Shown: positions 25,512 through 34,262 of the stretch, one piece after another
Numbering within the stretch: the first letter of the stretch is position 1
Layout: each line of letters starts with the position of its first letter
DNA from: Chitinophaga nivalis
Lineage (GTDB): Bacteria > Bacteroidota > Bacteroidia > Chitinophagales > Chitinophagaceae
Length of the DNA stretch: 64,000 nucleotides
NCBI RefSeq assembly: GCF_025989125.1
Contig: NZ_JAPDNR010000001.1
Span: forward strand, 2,338,301-2,402,300
Direction: 5' to 3'
The notes under the pieces: generated by a model
The model's database searches: none
Seen by the model: the letters and a program-made list of their open reading frames with translations, nothing else
Told to the model about the DNA's origin: nothing
Translations under genes and position numbers: made by a program

Positions 25512-26573
25512 ATGAAACACAAGGCCATATATCTGGTGGGTATATTTGGTGCGTTGTTATGCCTGATGCATGCGTGCAAAAAGGAAAGAAACAACGGCGA
25601 CGACTATACGCCACCGGAGCCGTTCACACTGCAATTGCCACCAGGTTTCCCCACGCCGGAATATAATTTTGCCGGCAATCCGCTTACCCGCCAGGGAGTG
25701 GAGCTGGGCCGTTTTATGTTTTATGATTACCGGTTATCTAAAGATAGTACCGTATCCTGTGGTTTCTGTCACCAGCAGTTTGCTGCCTTCGGACATTTTG
25801 ATCATGCGTTGAGTCATGGGGTTAGCGGGCGGCAGGGAACACGCTCTGTACCGGTATTGTTCAACCTGATCTACCAGAAAGCCTTTATGTGGGATGGCGG
25901 GGTATTTCCGCTGGAGCGACAGCCTTTTACACCGCTGACGGATCCCAATGAAATGGGGGCGAATCTGTCGGAACTGTTGCCGAAAATGCAGGCTGATCCC
26001 CGCTACCGGAAAATGTTTAAAGCGGCTTTCGGTTCCGAAGAGATTACCAGCGACCGGATGTTCAAGGCCATCACGCAGTTTGTGGCTACTATGATATCGG
26101 CTGGTTCCAGATATGATAGTGTGATGCGACGATTGCCCGGCGCGCAGTTTACAGAAGAAGAACAGGCAGGTTATGCTACCTTTCTGCAAAAGTGTGCGGC
26201 TTGTCATAAGGAGCCGTTGTTTACGGATTTGTCTTACCGCAGCAACGGGTTGCCGGTAGTACCTTTCCTGAATGATATGGGCCGTTACCGGATTACCTTG
26301 CAGGGCAGCGATTCTCTGCGTTTTAAGGTGCCTTCCCTGCGTAATATCCTGAAAAGCTCGCCGTATATGCACGATGGCCGTTATTTTGATATTTACCAGG
26401 TATTTGATTTCTATGACAGGGGTAAGAAAGATCCCGTATATACAGATCCGTTAGTGGCACGGAATATCCCTTTATCGGATGTGGAAAAAAGACAATTGTA
26501 CCTCTTCTTCAATACCCTCACGGACTACACGCTGATCAACAACGACGCCTTACGGGAAGTGCTGATCAACTAA
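25512..26573 (+). CDS. MbnH-like di-heme cytochrome c peroxidase family lipoprotein
   Basis: 353 residues. Lipobox LMHAC (Cys 22) then KKE. Two c-type heme sites, CGFCH (83-87) and CAACH (228-232), plus LGRFMFYDYRLSKD and LKSSPYMHDGRYFD typical of the bacterial CcpA/MauG/MbnH superfamily. MauG and MbnH members use bis-Fe(IV) chemistry to oxidise Trp in a partner protein; true peroxidases remove H2O2. Pairing with MbnP, seven bases upstream, favours the MbnH role. A c-type cytochrome maturation system must be encoded elsewhere. Confidence 0.9.
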   Translation: MKHKAIYLVGIFGALLCLMHACKKERNNGDDYTPPEPFTLQLPPGFPTPEYNFAGNPLTRQGVELGRFMFYDYRLSKDSTVSCGFCHQQFAAFGHFDHALSHGVSGRQGTRSVPVLFNLIYQKAFMWDGGVFPLERQPFTPLTDPNEMGANLSELLPKMQADPRYRKMFKAAFGSEEITSDRMFKAITQFVATMISAGSRYDSVMRRLPGAQFTEEEQAGYATFLQKCAACHKEPLFTDLSYRSNGLPVVPFLNDMGRYRITLQGSDSLRFKVPSLRNILKSSPYMHDGRYFDIYQVFDFYDRGKKDPVYTDPLVARNIPLSDVEKRQLYLFFNTLTDYTLINNDALREVLIN

Positions 26574-26578
26574 ACAAC

Positions 26579-26622
26579 AAAGTCTGCACCGGGGTAGTAA
26601 GTTTTACCCGGGCACAGACTTT
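26579..26622. terminator. imperfect bidirectional terminator between MbnH and tag genes
   Basis: AAAGTCTG (26579-26586) pairs with CAGACTTT (26615-26622); the inner stem to GGGTA/TACCC has three mismatches. T-runs flank it on both strands. Confidence 0.65.
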
Positions 26623-26647
26623 TGTGCAGATCATAAGCTGTCAGTAA

Positions 26648-27226
26648 TTATTTTTTCCGGCCGGCTTTTTTCCAGCAGTCTCCTGCATGATCATCTACCA
26701 TACCGGTGGCCTGCATGTAAGCATAACAGATCGTGGAGCCAACGAACTTAAAACCGCGTTTCAGCAGGTCTTTGCTCATGGCATCGGAGATGGCTGTTTT
26801 GGCAGGTACCTCTTTAATGGAAGCGTAGTGATTGATGATAGGCTGATGTCCTACAAATGACCAGATATACTGATCGAAGGAACCAAATTCTTTTTGTACG
26901 GCCAGGAATGCTTTGGCGTTGGTCACCACGGCATTTACCTTTAAACGGTTGCGGATGATGCCTTCGTTTTCCAGCAGGGCAGCTATTTTTTTCTCGTCAT
27001 ATTTCGCAATCTTTTTGGCATCCCACTGGTCAAATGCTTTACGGTAGTTTTCTCTTTTCAGCAGCACGGTATACCAGCTAAGTCCGGCCTGTGCACCTTC
27101 CAGGCAAAGCATTTCAAACAGGTGCCGGTCGTCGTGATGCGGTACCCCCCATTCCTGGTCATGATAATCTTTATAAAGCTGGTCTTTGTTGGCCCAGCTG
27201 CACCGGATCTTTTCTACAGTTCCCAC
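26648..27226 (-). CDS. tag: DNA-3-methyladenine glycosylase I
   Basis: 192 residues. It removes 3-methyladenine from alkylated DNA. RCSWAN at residues 8-13, DQEWGVPHHDDRHLFEMLCLEGAQAGLSW (only parts quoted: EWGVP, GAQAGLSW) and the C-terminal CYAYMQATGMVDDH with the zinc-binding Cys/His are family marks. The only start that keeps the conserved N-terminus is a GTG at 27226, which overlaps the end of the DUF4954 gene by 13 bases, implying translational coupling. No methyltransferase (ada/ogt) partner nearby. Confidence 0.94.
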   Translation of the reverse strand: MGTVEKIRCSWANKDQLYKDYHDQEWGVPHHDDRHLFEMLCLEGAQAGLSWYTVLLKRENYRKAFDQWDAKKIAKYDEKKIAALLENEGIIRNRLKVNAVVTNAKAFLAVQKEFGSFDQYIWSFVGHQPIINHYASIKEVPAKTAISDAMSKDLLKRGFKFVGSTICYAYMQATGMVDDHAGDCWKKAGRKK

Positions 27227-29415
27227 TCGTTAATGATTTGTCGTACCTGTTGCTTATAGGCTTCCAGGTCGTTAATGGTTTGATTAATAAAGCTGTTATC
27301 TTCCAGGCTGCCCACTACGGCGTTCATTTCTTTTTCGTTGTCGTATGTCATGCGGCGGAAAGGATTCTTGTAATCTTTTTCGCGGGAGTGGCGGATGTGG
27401 TGGGTGATCCATTCCATAGTGGCGATGGAGTCATCCAGCCATTGTGCCAGCAGGCCGGTAGTGAGGTTCTTAACGTTCAGCTCTTTTATTTCCAGGAGGC
27501 TGGCTACGGCATGTTGCAGTTTTTCAGCAGGGTATTCCTTGCCTATTTCTACGTACGCATCATGTAGTTGCGGCCATCCGTTGATTTTATTCTTTTTGAT
27601 TTTTGTTTTCAGCGTAGCTACCGTGTCGGCTTTCATCAGCTGGCCGCCAATATTGAGCCAGTCGCTGCGTTTAGCCGTTTTGATCGCTGCCTGCAGTGCA
27701 AGATAGGAAGGTTTGTTGGCTGCCAGGATATTTTTTATACCGTATAATACAATCAGTTCCCGGAAGAGGGGATAGGCTTTGTGTAACTTCAGCAGTTCCA
27801 CCTGCCGGTTGCTGTTTTCCATGCCGGTAGCCAGAATGGTCAGCTTTGCAACAACTTCCGGTTGCTGCAGTAATAATTCCTTCCCTTTTTTACGTATATC
27901 CTTGTCCGTTATTTCTTTTTTGGGCGTGTTTTCCGGCAGGGCATACCAGGCTTTTCCGGTGGCAGCTTCCATCACGGCCAGGGCTTCGAACATCTCTTCT
28001 ACAGAGTCCGGCGCGAGGTAATCGTATTCAATGAGCTGGGTTTTGTCGGTCCGTTTGTCGCGGTCTACATACTTCCAGGAGTTGCGTGCAATGGCATACA
28101 TGTTATGCATGAACCAGTAGCCGGGCATGATTTTCAGCCGGTCTTCATGTTCATCATTCACCACCAGGCTGAAAGGAATATTGATATGTAACTCCGACAT
28201 ATAATTTCCTTTGGAGATGAGGGTGAAGCAGGCAAATTTTGAATTGTGTTTTAAGCTGACACATAGCCCGGGCCAGAAGCCTCTGCCGGCAATGATTTCA
28301 CCGTCAGCGCCGCGGGAGTTGTGGTTGGAGCCAATGGTAGCACCGGCTGCCATATTGCTTTGGCCCATGATGAGCGCCGCACAAAGAAACGAGTTATTGT
28401 GGTGCTGTTCATGTGCCGGAAAGATGAGGGAGTTGAGTACCTCACAGCAGGAAATGGTGGCGTTGTTGCCCAGGTAGGAGTTGATGAGGCGGGCGCCGTA
28501 TTTCAGCTGGGAATGGGAAGCCATGACAAAGCGTACGGCTTTTACGCCATAGAATACACGGCAGCCGTAGCCAATGATGCCGTTCACCATTTCACAGCCT
28601 TCTCCGATCTGGGAGGCCGCGGTGCTGTTGCTGTTGATGGTCAGGTTTTTCAGTTTGTTGGCGCCTTTGATATAGGCGTCGGTACCGATGGTCACATCTT
28701 TGATCACCTTACAGTTCTTGATCACGCTGCGGTCGCCTACCATGCCGTAGTAGCCGCGTCGTTTGTCGAATTGTTTTTCGGTGAACACCTTGAACTGCTG
28801 CTGCAGCTGTTCATCGTCGCGGTAGCGCGTCCAGAGATAAGCATCACCGGGCAGCATGCCGTCAAACGGCATTACGCTGCGGCCACCGTTTTCGTTGCAC
28901 AGCTCCATCCAGATGCGGCCATTTTCTACTTCTCCTTCCTTGACAATCCCGTTACCGAATTTGGCATAATCGGTTGTGGCCATTTCATTGACATTGGCCA
29001 CAATCACTTCATTGCCGAGTATATAGTGGGAAAGATAGTTGACATTATGTACGACCACGTTGTCGCCGAAATCACAGGCGCAGATGGTGCTGTTATATAA
29101 TCCTACCGGCATACGCAGGTTATGGAACTCGAGGTAGTAAGGCTCCAGTTTACCGATGCGTACCATGCCGAAAAAGTGGCAGTGCTGTACCAGCTGAGGG
29201 TTGAACTCATCAGATACAAAAATGGTATTCCAGTCATCGGAAGTATTATCGTTACGTACCAGGGCTTCTACTTCGTATGCGGTGAGTTTTCTGTATTGGT
29301 CCTGCCGGCTCCACTGCTCATTACGGAGGTAATATTCATCTTTGCCTTTTGGTAACGTGGTTTCAATAAAATTGTACCCCAGCTCCGAGAGGGGGCGTTT
29401 TTGGATATTATTCAT
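27214..29415 (-). CDS. DUF4954 family protein with left-handed beta-helix
   Basis: 733 residues. The first 420 residues hold hexapeptide-like repeats of a left-handed beta-helix (for example VIKDVTIGTDAYIKGANKL and GATIGSNHNSRGADGE), as in acyl- and nucleotidyltransferases; the C-terminal 250 residues are helical. This is the Bacteroidota/Spirochaete DUF4954 family, whose function is not known. No signal peptide. It lies downstream of glmS on the same strand and overlaps tag, so a sugar-nucleotide or cell-envelope role is a guess based on fold and glmS proximity only. Confidence 0.85.
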   Translation of the reverse strand: MNNIQKRPLSELGYNFIETTLPKGKDEYYLRNEQWSRQDQYRKLTAYEVEALVRNDNTSDDWNTIFVSDEFNPQLVQHCHFFGMVRIGKLEPYYLEFHNLRMPVGLYNSTICACDFGDNVVVHNVNYLSHYILGNEVIVANVNEMATTDYAKFGNGIVKEGEVENGRIWMELCNENGGRSVMPFDGMLPGDAYLWTRYRDDEQLQQQFKVFTEKQFDKRRGYYGMVGDRSVIKNCKVIKDVTIGTDAYIKGANKLKNLTINSNSTAASQIGEGCEMVNGIIGYGCRVFYGVKAVRFVMASHSQLKYGARLINSYLGNNATISCCEVLNSLIFPAHEQHHNNSFLCAALIMGQSNMAAGATIGSNHNSRGADGEIIAGRGFWPGLCVSLKHNSKFACFTLISKGNYMSELHINIPFSLVVNDEHEDRLKIMPGYWFMHNMYAIARNSWKYVDRDKRTDKTQLIEYDYLAPDSVEEMFEALAVMEAATGKAWYALPENTPKKEITDKDIRKKGKELLLQQPEVVAKLTILATGMENSNRQVELLKLHKAYPLFRELIVLYGIKNILAANKPSYLALQAAIKTAKRSDWLNIGGQLMKADTVATLKTKIKKNKINGWPQLHDAYVEIGKEYPAEKLQHAVASLLEIKELNVKNLTTGLLAQWLDDSIATMEWITHHIRHSREKDYKNPFRRMTYDNEKEMNAVVGSLEDNSFINQTINDLEAYKQQVRQIINEWEL

Positions 29416-29455
29416 GGGGACATGAGTTTAATGGCATCTGCAACGTGCTGAAAGT

Positions 29456-29510
29456 ATTATCCCTTTGTTTTACCTGCACAGGTTGCCGGCAGATAAAACA
29501 AAGGAATAAT
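29456..29510 (-). terminator. hairpin after glmS
   Basis: 17-bp stem with one mismatch (29456-29472 with 29494-29510) and a 21-base loop, between glmS and the DUF4954 start. No clear T-run follows on the minus strand, so it may terminate only in part. Confidence 0.55.
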
Positions 29511-29539
29511 ACGAAAATTTCCGGGCTAGTGGTGAGCTG

Positions 29540-31375
29540 TTATTCTACGGTTACTGATTTCGCCAGGTTACGTGGTTTATCCACATCGAGTCCTTTTAAT
29601 ACACCGATGTGATAGGCCAGTAATTGCAGGGGAATGACAGAGATGATAGGCGCTACCAGTTCATCTGCAGCCGGCACAAATATGGTGTCATCTGCCATTG
29701 GCGGAATAGTGGTGTCTCCTTCTGTAACCACAGCAATGACTTTGCCTTTACGCGCTTTGATTTCCTGAATGTTGCTCACTACTTTTTCGTAGTAGCTGTC
29801 TTTGGTGGCAACAATAACTACCGGCAGGTTTTCATCTACCAGGGCAATCGGGCCGTGTTTCATTTCTGCAGCAGGATAACCTTCTGCGTGTATGTAGGAG
29901 ATTTCTTTCAGTTTTAAGGCGCCTTCCAGGGCTACCGGGAAGTTATAGCCACGTCCCAGGTAAAGGAAGTCGCGGGCATCTTTGTATTTGTCGGCAATCC
30001 TGACGATCTGGTCGTCCAGTTTCAGGGCTGTGGCCACTTTGTCCGGTACCTGATCCAGTTCGTCGAGCAGGTGCTGGAAACGTTGCTGGGTAATGGTACC
30101 TTTTTCGATGCCTATTTTCAGACCTACGAGGCACAGTACGGCCAGCTGCGCCGTGAAGGCTTTGGTGCTGGCTACGCCGATTTCCGGACCGGCATGCGTA
30201 TAGGCGCCGGCGTGAGATAAACGGGCAATGGAAGAACCTACCACGTTACATACACCCAGGATGATGGCGCCTTTTTCCTTGGCGCTTTCTATCGCTACCA
30301 GGGTATCAGCGGTTTCACCGGACTGAGATACGGCAATGATCACATCTCCTTCACCCACTACCGGATTGCGGTAACGGAATTCGGAAGCATATTCTACTTC
30401 CACCGGGATGCGGCATAATTCTTCAATCATGTATTCTGCTACCAGCCCGGCATGCCAGGAGGTACCGCAGGCAACAATGATGATGCGTTTGGCATTGGTG
30501 AGAATTTCTTCGTAGGCGCGCATACCACCCATGGTGAGGGTGCCATTTTTGGCGTCCAGACGACCACGGAGACTGTCGAAAATAGTTTGCGGCTGTTCAA
30601 ATATTTCTTTCAGCATGAAGTGGGCATAACCTCCTTTTTCGATGGCAGCCAGTTCTATGTCGAGCTTCTGGATGTAAGGGGTTTGTCTTTCATTGGAAAT
30701 ATTTTTCAGGATCAGTTCATCCGCTTTGATGATGGCAATTTCATAATCATTTACATACACGACTTCTTTCGTGTATTCAATGATAGGGGAGGCATCAGAA
30801 GCGAGGAAATGTTCGCCTTTACCTACGCCTATTACCAGTGGACTGCCTTTACGTGCGGCAATCAGGGTATCCGGATTATCTTCATCAATCAATACAATAA
30901 CATATGCCCCTACTACGCGTTTGAGGGCAATCAATAAGGCTTCTTCCAGCGTGCATTGGTTATTTTTTTTGATCTCCTCGATGAAGTGCAGTAACACTTC
31001 GGTATCGGTATCACTCTTAAAAACATGTCCCTGATTAATCAGTTCCTGTTTCAGTTGTACATAGTTTTCAATGATGCCGTTGTGGATCATGGCGAGTTTT
31101 CCATTACCGGAAGTATGCGGGTGGGCATTGCGGTCAGAAGGTTCTCCGTGGGTAGCCCAGCGGGTGTGGCCGATGGCGATATGACTCCGCATGTCTTTGC
31201 TGGCTGCATATTCTTCAAGCGCGGCTACTTTGTCTTTTCTTTTGTATACCTGTAATCCGTTGTTGATAATGGCTACGCCCGCGCTGTCGTAACCACGGTA
31301 TTCCAGTCTTTTGAGTCCTTTCAAAACTATCGGGTAGGCTTCTCGTTGCCCGATATAAGCTACTATTCCACACAT
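29540..31375 (-). CDS. glmS: glutamine-fructose-6-phosphate aminotransferase (isomerizing)
   Basis: 611 residues from ATG 31375; MCGIVAYIG puts the catalytic Cys directly after Met, so the longer in-frame reading to 31420 is excluded. The N-terminal half is the Ntn glutaminase (HTRWATHGEPSDRNAHPH), the rest two SIS isomerase domains (CGTSWHAG, SQSGETADT, GRGYNFPVALEGALKLKE) and the C-terminal KPRNLAKSVTVE. It makes glucosamine-6-phosphate for peptidoglycan and LPS. Upstream lies an 18-bp perfect palindrome (31433-31450). I see no glmS ribozyme. Confidence 0.98.
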   Translation of the reverse strand: MCGIVAYIGQREAYPIVLKGLKRLEYRGYDSAGVAIINNGLQVYKRKDKVAALEEYAASKDMRSHIAIGHTRWATHGEPSDRNAHPHTSGNGKLAMIHNGIIENYVQLKQELINQGHVFKSDTDTEVLLHFIEEIKKNNQCTLEEALLIALKRVVGAYVIVLIDEDNPDTLIAARKGSPLVIGVGKGEHFLASDASPIIEYTKEVVYVNDYEIAIIKADELILKNISNERQTPYIQKLDIELAAIEKGGYAHFMLKEIFEQPQTIFDSLRGRLDAKNGTLTMGGMRAYEEILTNAKRIIIVACGTSWHAGLVAEYMIEELCRIPVEVEYASEFRYRNPVVGEGDVIIAVSQSGETADTLVAIESAKEKGAIILGVCNVVGSSIARLSHAGAYTHAGPEIGVASTKAFTAQLAVLCLVGLKIGIEKGTITQQRFQHLLDELDQVPDKVATALKLDDQIVRIADKYKDARDFLYLGRGYNFPVALEGALKLKEISYIHAEGYPAAEMKHGPIALVDENLPVVIVATKDSYYEKVVSNIQEIKARKGKVIAVVTEGDTTIPPMADDTIFVPAADELVAPIISVIPLQLLAYHIGVLKGLDVDKPRNLAKSVTVE

Positions 31376-31432
31376 AAAGTTGTAAGATTTGTGGTGAGGT
31401 TTATCATTGCAATATCGCATTAATTGTTAAAA

Positions 31433-31450
31433 TCACATTTATAAATGTGA
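31433..31450. promoter_or_regulatory. perfect 18-bp palindrome upstream of glmS, candidate operator
   Basis: TCACATTTATAAATGTGA reads the same on both strands, 58 bases before the glmS ATG. The size fits a dimeric HTH regulator site. Regulator unknown. Confidence 0.5.
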
Positions 31451-31523
31451 AGATTGTATAAGATAAAGATATGGTGCCGCGTGTTTTTTTAATATCTAAG
31501 AAAAATCCAATTTAAATGAAAAA

Positions 31524-31593
31524 AGGACTTCAGCGAACAATTCAAATGAAAATTAAGATTACTTAACATTCATAGCATTGTTCACGAAGTCCT
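31524..31593 (-). terminator. minus-strand hairpin with T-run downstream of the S9 peptidase gene
   Basis: Stem of 8 bp (31524-31531 with 31586-31593) plus 7 bp (31535-31541 with 31577-31583), loop of 35. On the minus strand GAAGTCC runs straight into six T. It lies about 195 bases past the peptidase stop. Confidence 0.6.
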
Positions 31594-31634
31594 GAATAAT
31601 AAATCTACGCAACGATAAATGAAGCGACCATTCT

Positions 31635-31736
31635 ATGCAAACACTTGTCTGGCGCCGGATAGCCGCCCTGGTACTGTCTGCAGCGGTGATGCTTCATGCA
31701 TCATTTTTTAATTATTTTAATAAGTCAATCCGTTGA
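31635..31736 (+). CDS. possible small hydrophobic peptide
   Basis: 33 residues starting MQTLVWRRIAALVLSAA, with two Arg followed by a hydrophobic stretch like a signal peptide or single membrane helix. The segment is richer in GC than the AT-rich DNA around it. There is no clear promoter, an overlapping 30-codon frame starts at 31619, and a small hairpin with six T at 31687-31709 lies inside the frame. Speculative. Confidence 0.15.
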   Translation: MQTLVWRRIAALVLSAAVMLHASFFNYFNKSIR

Positions 31737-31800
31737 TAAAAAATCTCCAACAACACAGCTATCATGATAGCAAATGTGATTTGTAAATTATTTTAATAAG
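31710..31800. repeat. 15-bp exact direct repeat flanking a 61-bp segment
   Basis: AATTATTTTAATAAG occurs at 31710-31724 and 31786-31800. The second copy contains the last codons and stop of the S9 peptidase gene. The 61 bases between hold the perfect palindrome GCTATCATGATAGC (31758-31771). Confidence 0.7.
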
Positions 31801-34160
31801 TTGTTTTCGAACAACTGCAGGATTCTTTTATATTCATCTGTCCAGCTGCTCGGTGTAGTGAAACCATGGTCTTCTACCGGATAAACCGCCAGTTCCCAGT
31901 TGTCTTTACCCAGCTCAATCAGGCGTTGTGACAAGCGTACAATATCCTGGAAATGTACATTGGTATCTACCATACCATGACACATCAGCAGTTTGCCTTT
32001 CAGTCCTTCTGCAAAATAAATGGGAGAAGAACGATGGTAAGCAATGCTATCTGTCTGCGGTTCATTCAGGATATTGCTCGTATAGCCGTGATTGTAATGC
32101 GCCCAGTCGGTAACAGAGCGTAAAGCGGCACCGGCAGCGAATACACCAGGTTTGGTAAACATACCCATCAGGGTCATGAAACCACCGTAGCTACCTCCGT
32201 ATATTCCTATACGTTGGGGGTCCACCTGCAATTTTTCTGCCAGATATTTTGCACCATCCACTTCATCATCGAGGTCTTTACCACCCATGTAGCGATAGAT
32301 ACCTGTGCGCCAGTTGCGGCCGTAGCCTGCACTGCCGCGGTAATCAATATCCAGTACTGTGTAACCTTTATCGGTAAGCAGGTTATGGAACATGTATTCG
32401 CGGAAGTAACTGCTCCACCATTTATGTGCATTCTGCAGATAACCTGCGCCATGTACAAAAATCACAGCAGCGCCGTTTTTCTTTGCCGGATCCGGTGTGT
32501 ACAGCCGCGCATATACCGGTTGGTTGTCGCGGGCAGTGAAAGTGATCACCTGCGGATCGCGCCATGGATAGGCCTGGAATTCTGCTGACTGCGATTTATC
32601 GGTTACCTGTACGGCTTTGCCACCAGGTGTATTCGGCTGCAGATACAATTCCCAGGGCTTGGTGGAAGAAGAGTAGCGGTAAGCAATCCATTTGTTGTCT
32701 GGTGAAATACTTACTTCGTGCGCACCTGTTAATGTGGTAATTCTTTCTGCTTTACCACCATTTACCGGGATACGGTAAAATTGTTTTTCGCCGGGATGTA
32801 CTTCGTTGGTGGTCAGGTAAAAATATTTTTTATCCTGCGACAGTTGTACTTCCTGTACTTCGTAGTTGCCACTGGTCAGCTGTTTGCTGGCGCCGGTGTT
32901 CACCGCTGCCGTATACAGATGGGAATAACCGGTTGCTTCTGATTGATACCAGCAGGTATTTTCATCGATCCAGCCCAGGTTGGCGCCACCGAAGCTCCAG
33001 CCAATACCAGGCCCGGCGATCCAGGCTTCATCCCGTTGCCGGCTGATGGTTTTCAACGTACCGTTGGTGGCATCCAGCAGGGCAATCCAGCGGTCTTTGT
33101 TATCCTGGCTGCGGATGTCTACAATAGCGTGCGTACCGCGGTCAGACCAGAAGGGACCGTTGACAATCACACTTCTTACCACCGCACTGTCTTTTTTCGT
33201 ATAGTCCTTTACGTAGTCCGGCAGATCTTTGATACCAGGAAGGTCTGTGGTTTTAATCGGCAACACGGTATCTTTTTCCCGGTCGTATACAAAGGCTTCA
33301 AAAGCGCCTTGTGGTGAACCTACTTTATCGCGGGAAGAAATATCGGTGGTAAAACCGGAAGCGGTCACAAATTCAGGCACGATCGTGTAATGCACACCGC
33401 TGGCTTCCTTAAATAAAAGGTAGCTGATAAAACGGCCATCAGGACTGATCTGCAGGTTTTGTACTTTTTTGTCCTGTGTATAAAGCGTCCGCAGTTCCTT
33501 CGGCGCATAGGCTTTATCAAAGGCGGAAGCGGCATCACTCTTTGTTTTTTTATCGCGCACTACTGCCAGCAGTGCCAGCTGATCTGCTTTCAGCGACGCG
33601 TCGGCCGCGTTGCCGGAAGCTTTATCTGCCTTGTCTGCTGCCGGTTGGCTGCCTGCCTGGAAGCGGGTCAGCTGACTGGTCAGACCAGTAGCTTTTTCCC
33701 AGCCATACAGGTTGTGGCCTTGTTCATACACCAGCTGTTTACCGCCGAAACTGAAAGCGGGATTGCTTTCTACGGCGACCGTATTGGTGATACGGATTTC
33801 TTTCCCGGTTTTTATCTCCAGTAAATAAATATCTCCCTTGTAGCTATAGGTTAATAAGGTCTGGTCGGCATTATAAACACCGTTGGATCTGGCTTTGATA
33901 ACGGCCCGTTCAGCGGCTGCTGTTTTACGGGGAGCAGTACTTTTAATGCCGGCATAGTACAAAGAGTCATCCAGGCTTTTTTCCGGGTTCCAGTTAAAGT
34001 AAACCGTTTGATTATCGGTACCCCAGAAAACCCGGTCAGGGGAAGTTCCGATCCACTTGGGGTCCCGCATGATCTTATCTACAGTAAGCGGCCCTGGTTG
34101 CTGGGCATAAAGCTGGTTGACATATAAAATTACTAAAGCGGGCAATACCCATTTTCTCAT
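31788..34160 (-). CDS. S9 family prolyl oligopeptidase (DPP IV-like), secreted
   Basis: 790 residues. An N-terminal signal peptide (VLPALVILYVNQLYAQQ) indicates export. Residues about 40-520 form the beta-propeller of DPP IV type; 540-790 the alpha/beta-hydrolase domain. The catalytic triad is visible: Ser in GIYGGSYGGFMTLMG, Asp in HGMVDTNVHFQD, His in VEDHGF. It likely clips dipeptides or short peptides in the periplasm. The stop codon lies in a copy of a 15-bp repeat. Stand-alone gene, divergent from the phosphatase gene. Confidence 0.94.
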   Translation of the reverse strand: MRKWVLPALVILYVNQLYAQQPGPLTVDKIMRDPKWIGTSPDRVFWGTDNQTVYFNWNPEKSLDDSLYYAGIKSTAPRKTAAAERAVIKARSNGVYNADQTLLTYSYKGDIYLLEIKTGKEIRITNTVAVESNPAFSFGGKQLVYEQGHNLYGWEKATGLTSQLTRFQAGSQPAADKADKASGNAADASLKADQLALLAVVRDKKTKSDAASAFDKAYAPKELRTLYTQDKKVQNLQISPDGRFISYLLFKEASGVHYTIVPEFVTASGFTTDISSRDKVGSPQGAFEAFVYDREKDTVLPIKTTDLPGIKDLPDYVKDYTKKDSAVVRSVIVNGPFWSDRGTHAIVDIRSQDNKDRWIALLDATNGTLKTISRQRDEAWIAGPGIGWSFGGANLGWIDENTCWYQSEATGYSHLYTAAVNTGASKQLTSGNYEVQEVQLSQDKKYFYLTTNEVHPGEKQFYRIPVNGGKAERITTLTGAHEVSISPDNKWIAYRYSSSTKPWELYLQPNTPGGKAVQVTDKSQSAEFQAYPWRDPQVITFTARDNQPVYARLYTPDPAKKNGAAVIFVHGAGYLQNAHKWWSSYFREYMFHNLLTDKGYTVLDIDYRGSAGYGRNWRTGIYRYMGGKDLDDEVDGAKYLAEKLQVDPQRIGIYGGSYGGFMTLMGMFTKPGVFAAGAALRSVTDWAHYNHGYTSNILNEPQTDSIAYHRSSPIYFAEGLKGKLLMCHGMVDTNVHFQDIVRLSQRLIELGKDNWELAVYPVEDHGFTTPSSWTDEYKRILQLFENNLLK

Positions 34161-34262
34161 AGTGGTTCATTATTTTGTTGGGGAATAAATGTAACGGTTT
34201 AATCATAAATTGCCGTATATTTTGGATGGACGTATCGCGGCCACCTGTTTTAATACTGCCAT

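Larger units (their letters stand above)
31376..31787. other. intergenic region between the S9 peptidase gene and glmS
   Basis: 412 bases. Contains the glmS-proximal palindrome, a minus-strand terminator hairpin (31524-31593), a short plus-strand reading frame (31635-31736), a 14-bp perfect palindrome (31758-31771) and one copy of a 15-bp direct repeat. Confidence 0.6.

Noticed and set aside
31376..31420. N-terminal extension of glmS to 31420
   Set aside because: The catalytic Cys must follow the initiator Met, which fixes the start at 31375.
31376..31787. glmS ribozyme in the glmS leader
   Set aside because: I see none of the conserved ribozyme core; the region is AT-rich with a protein-type palindrome instead.
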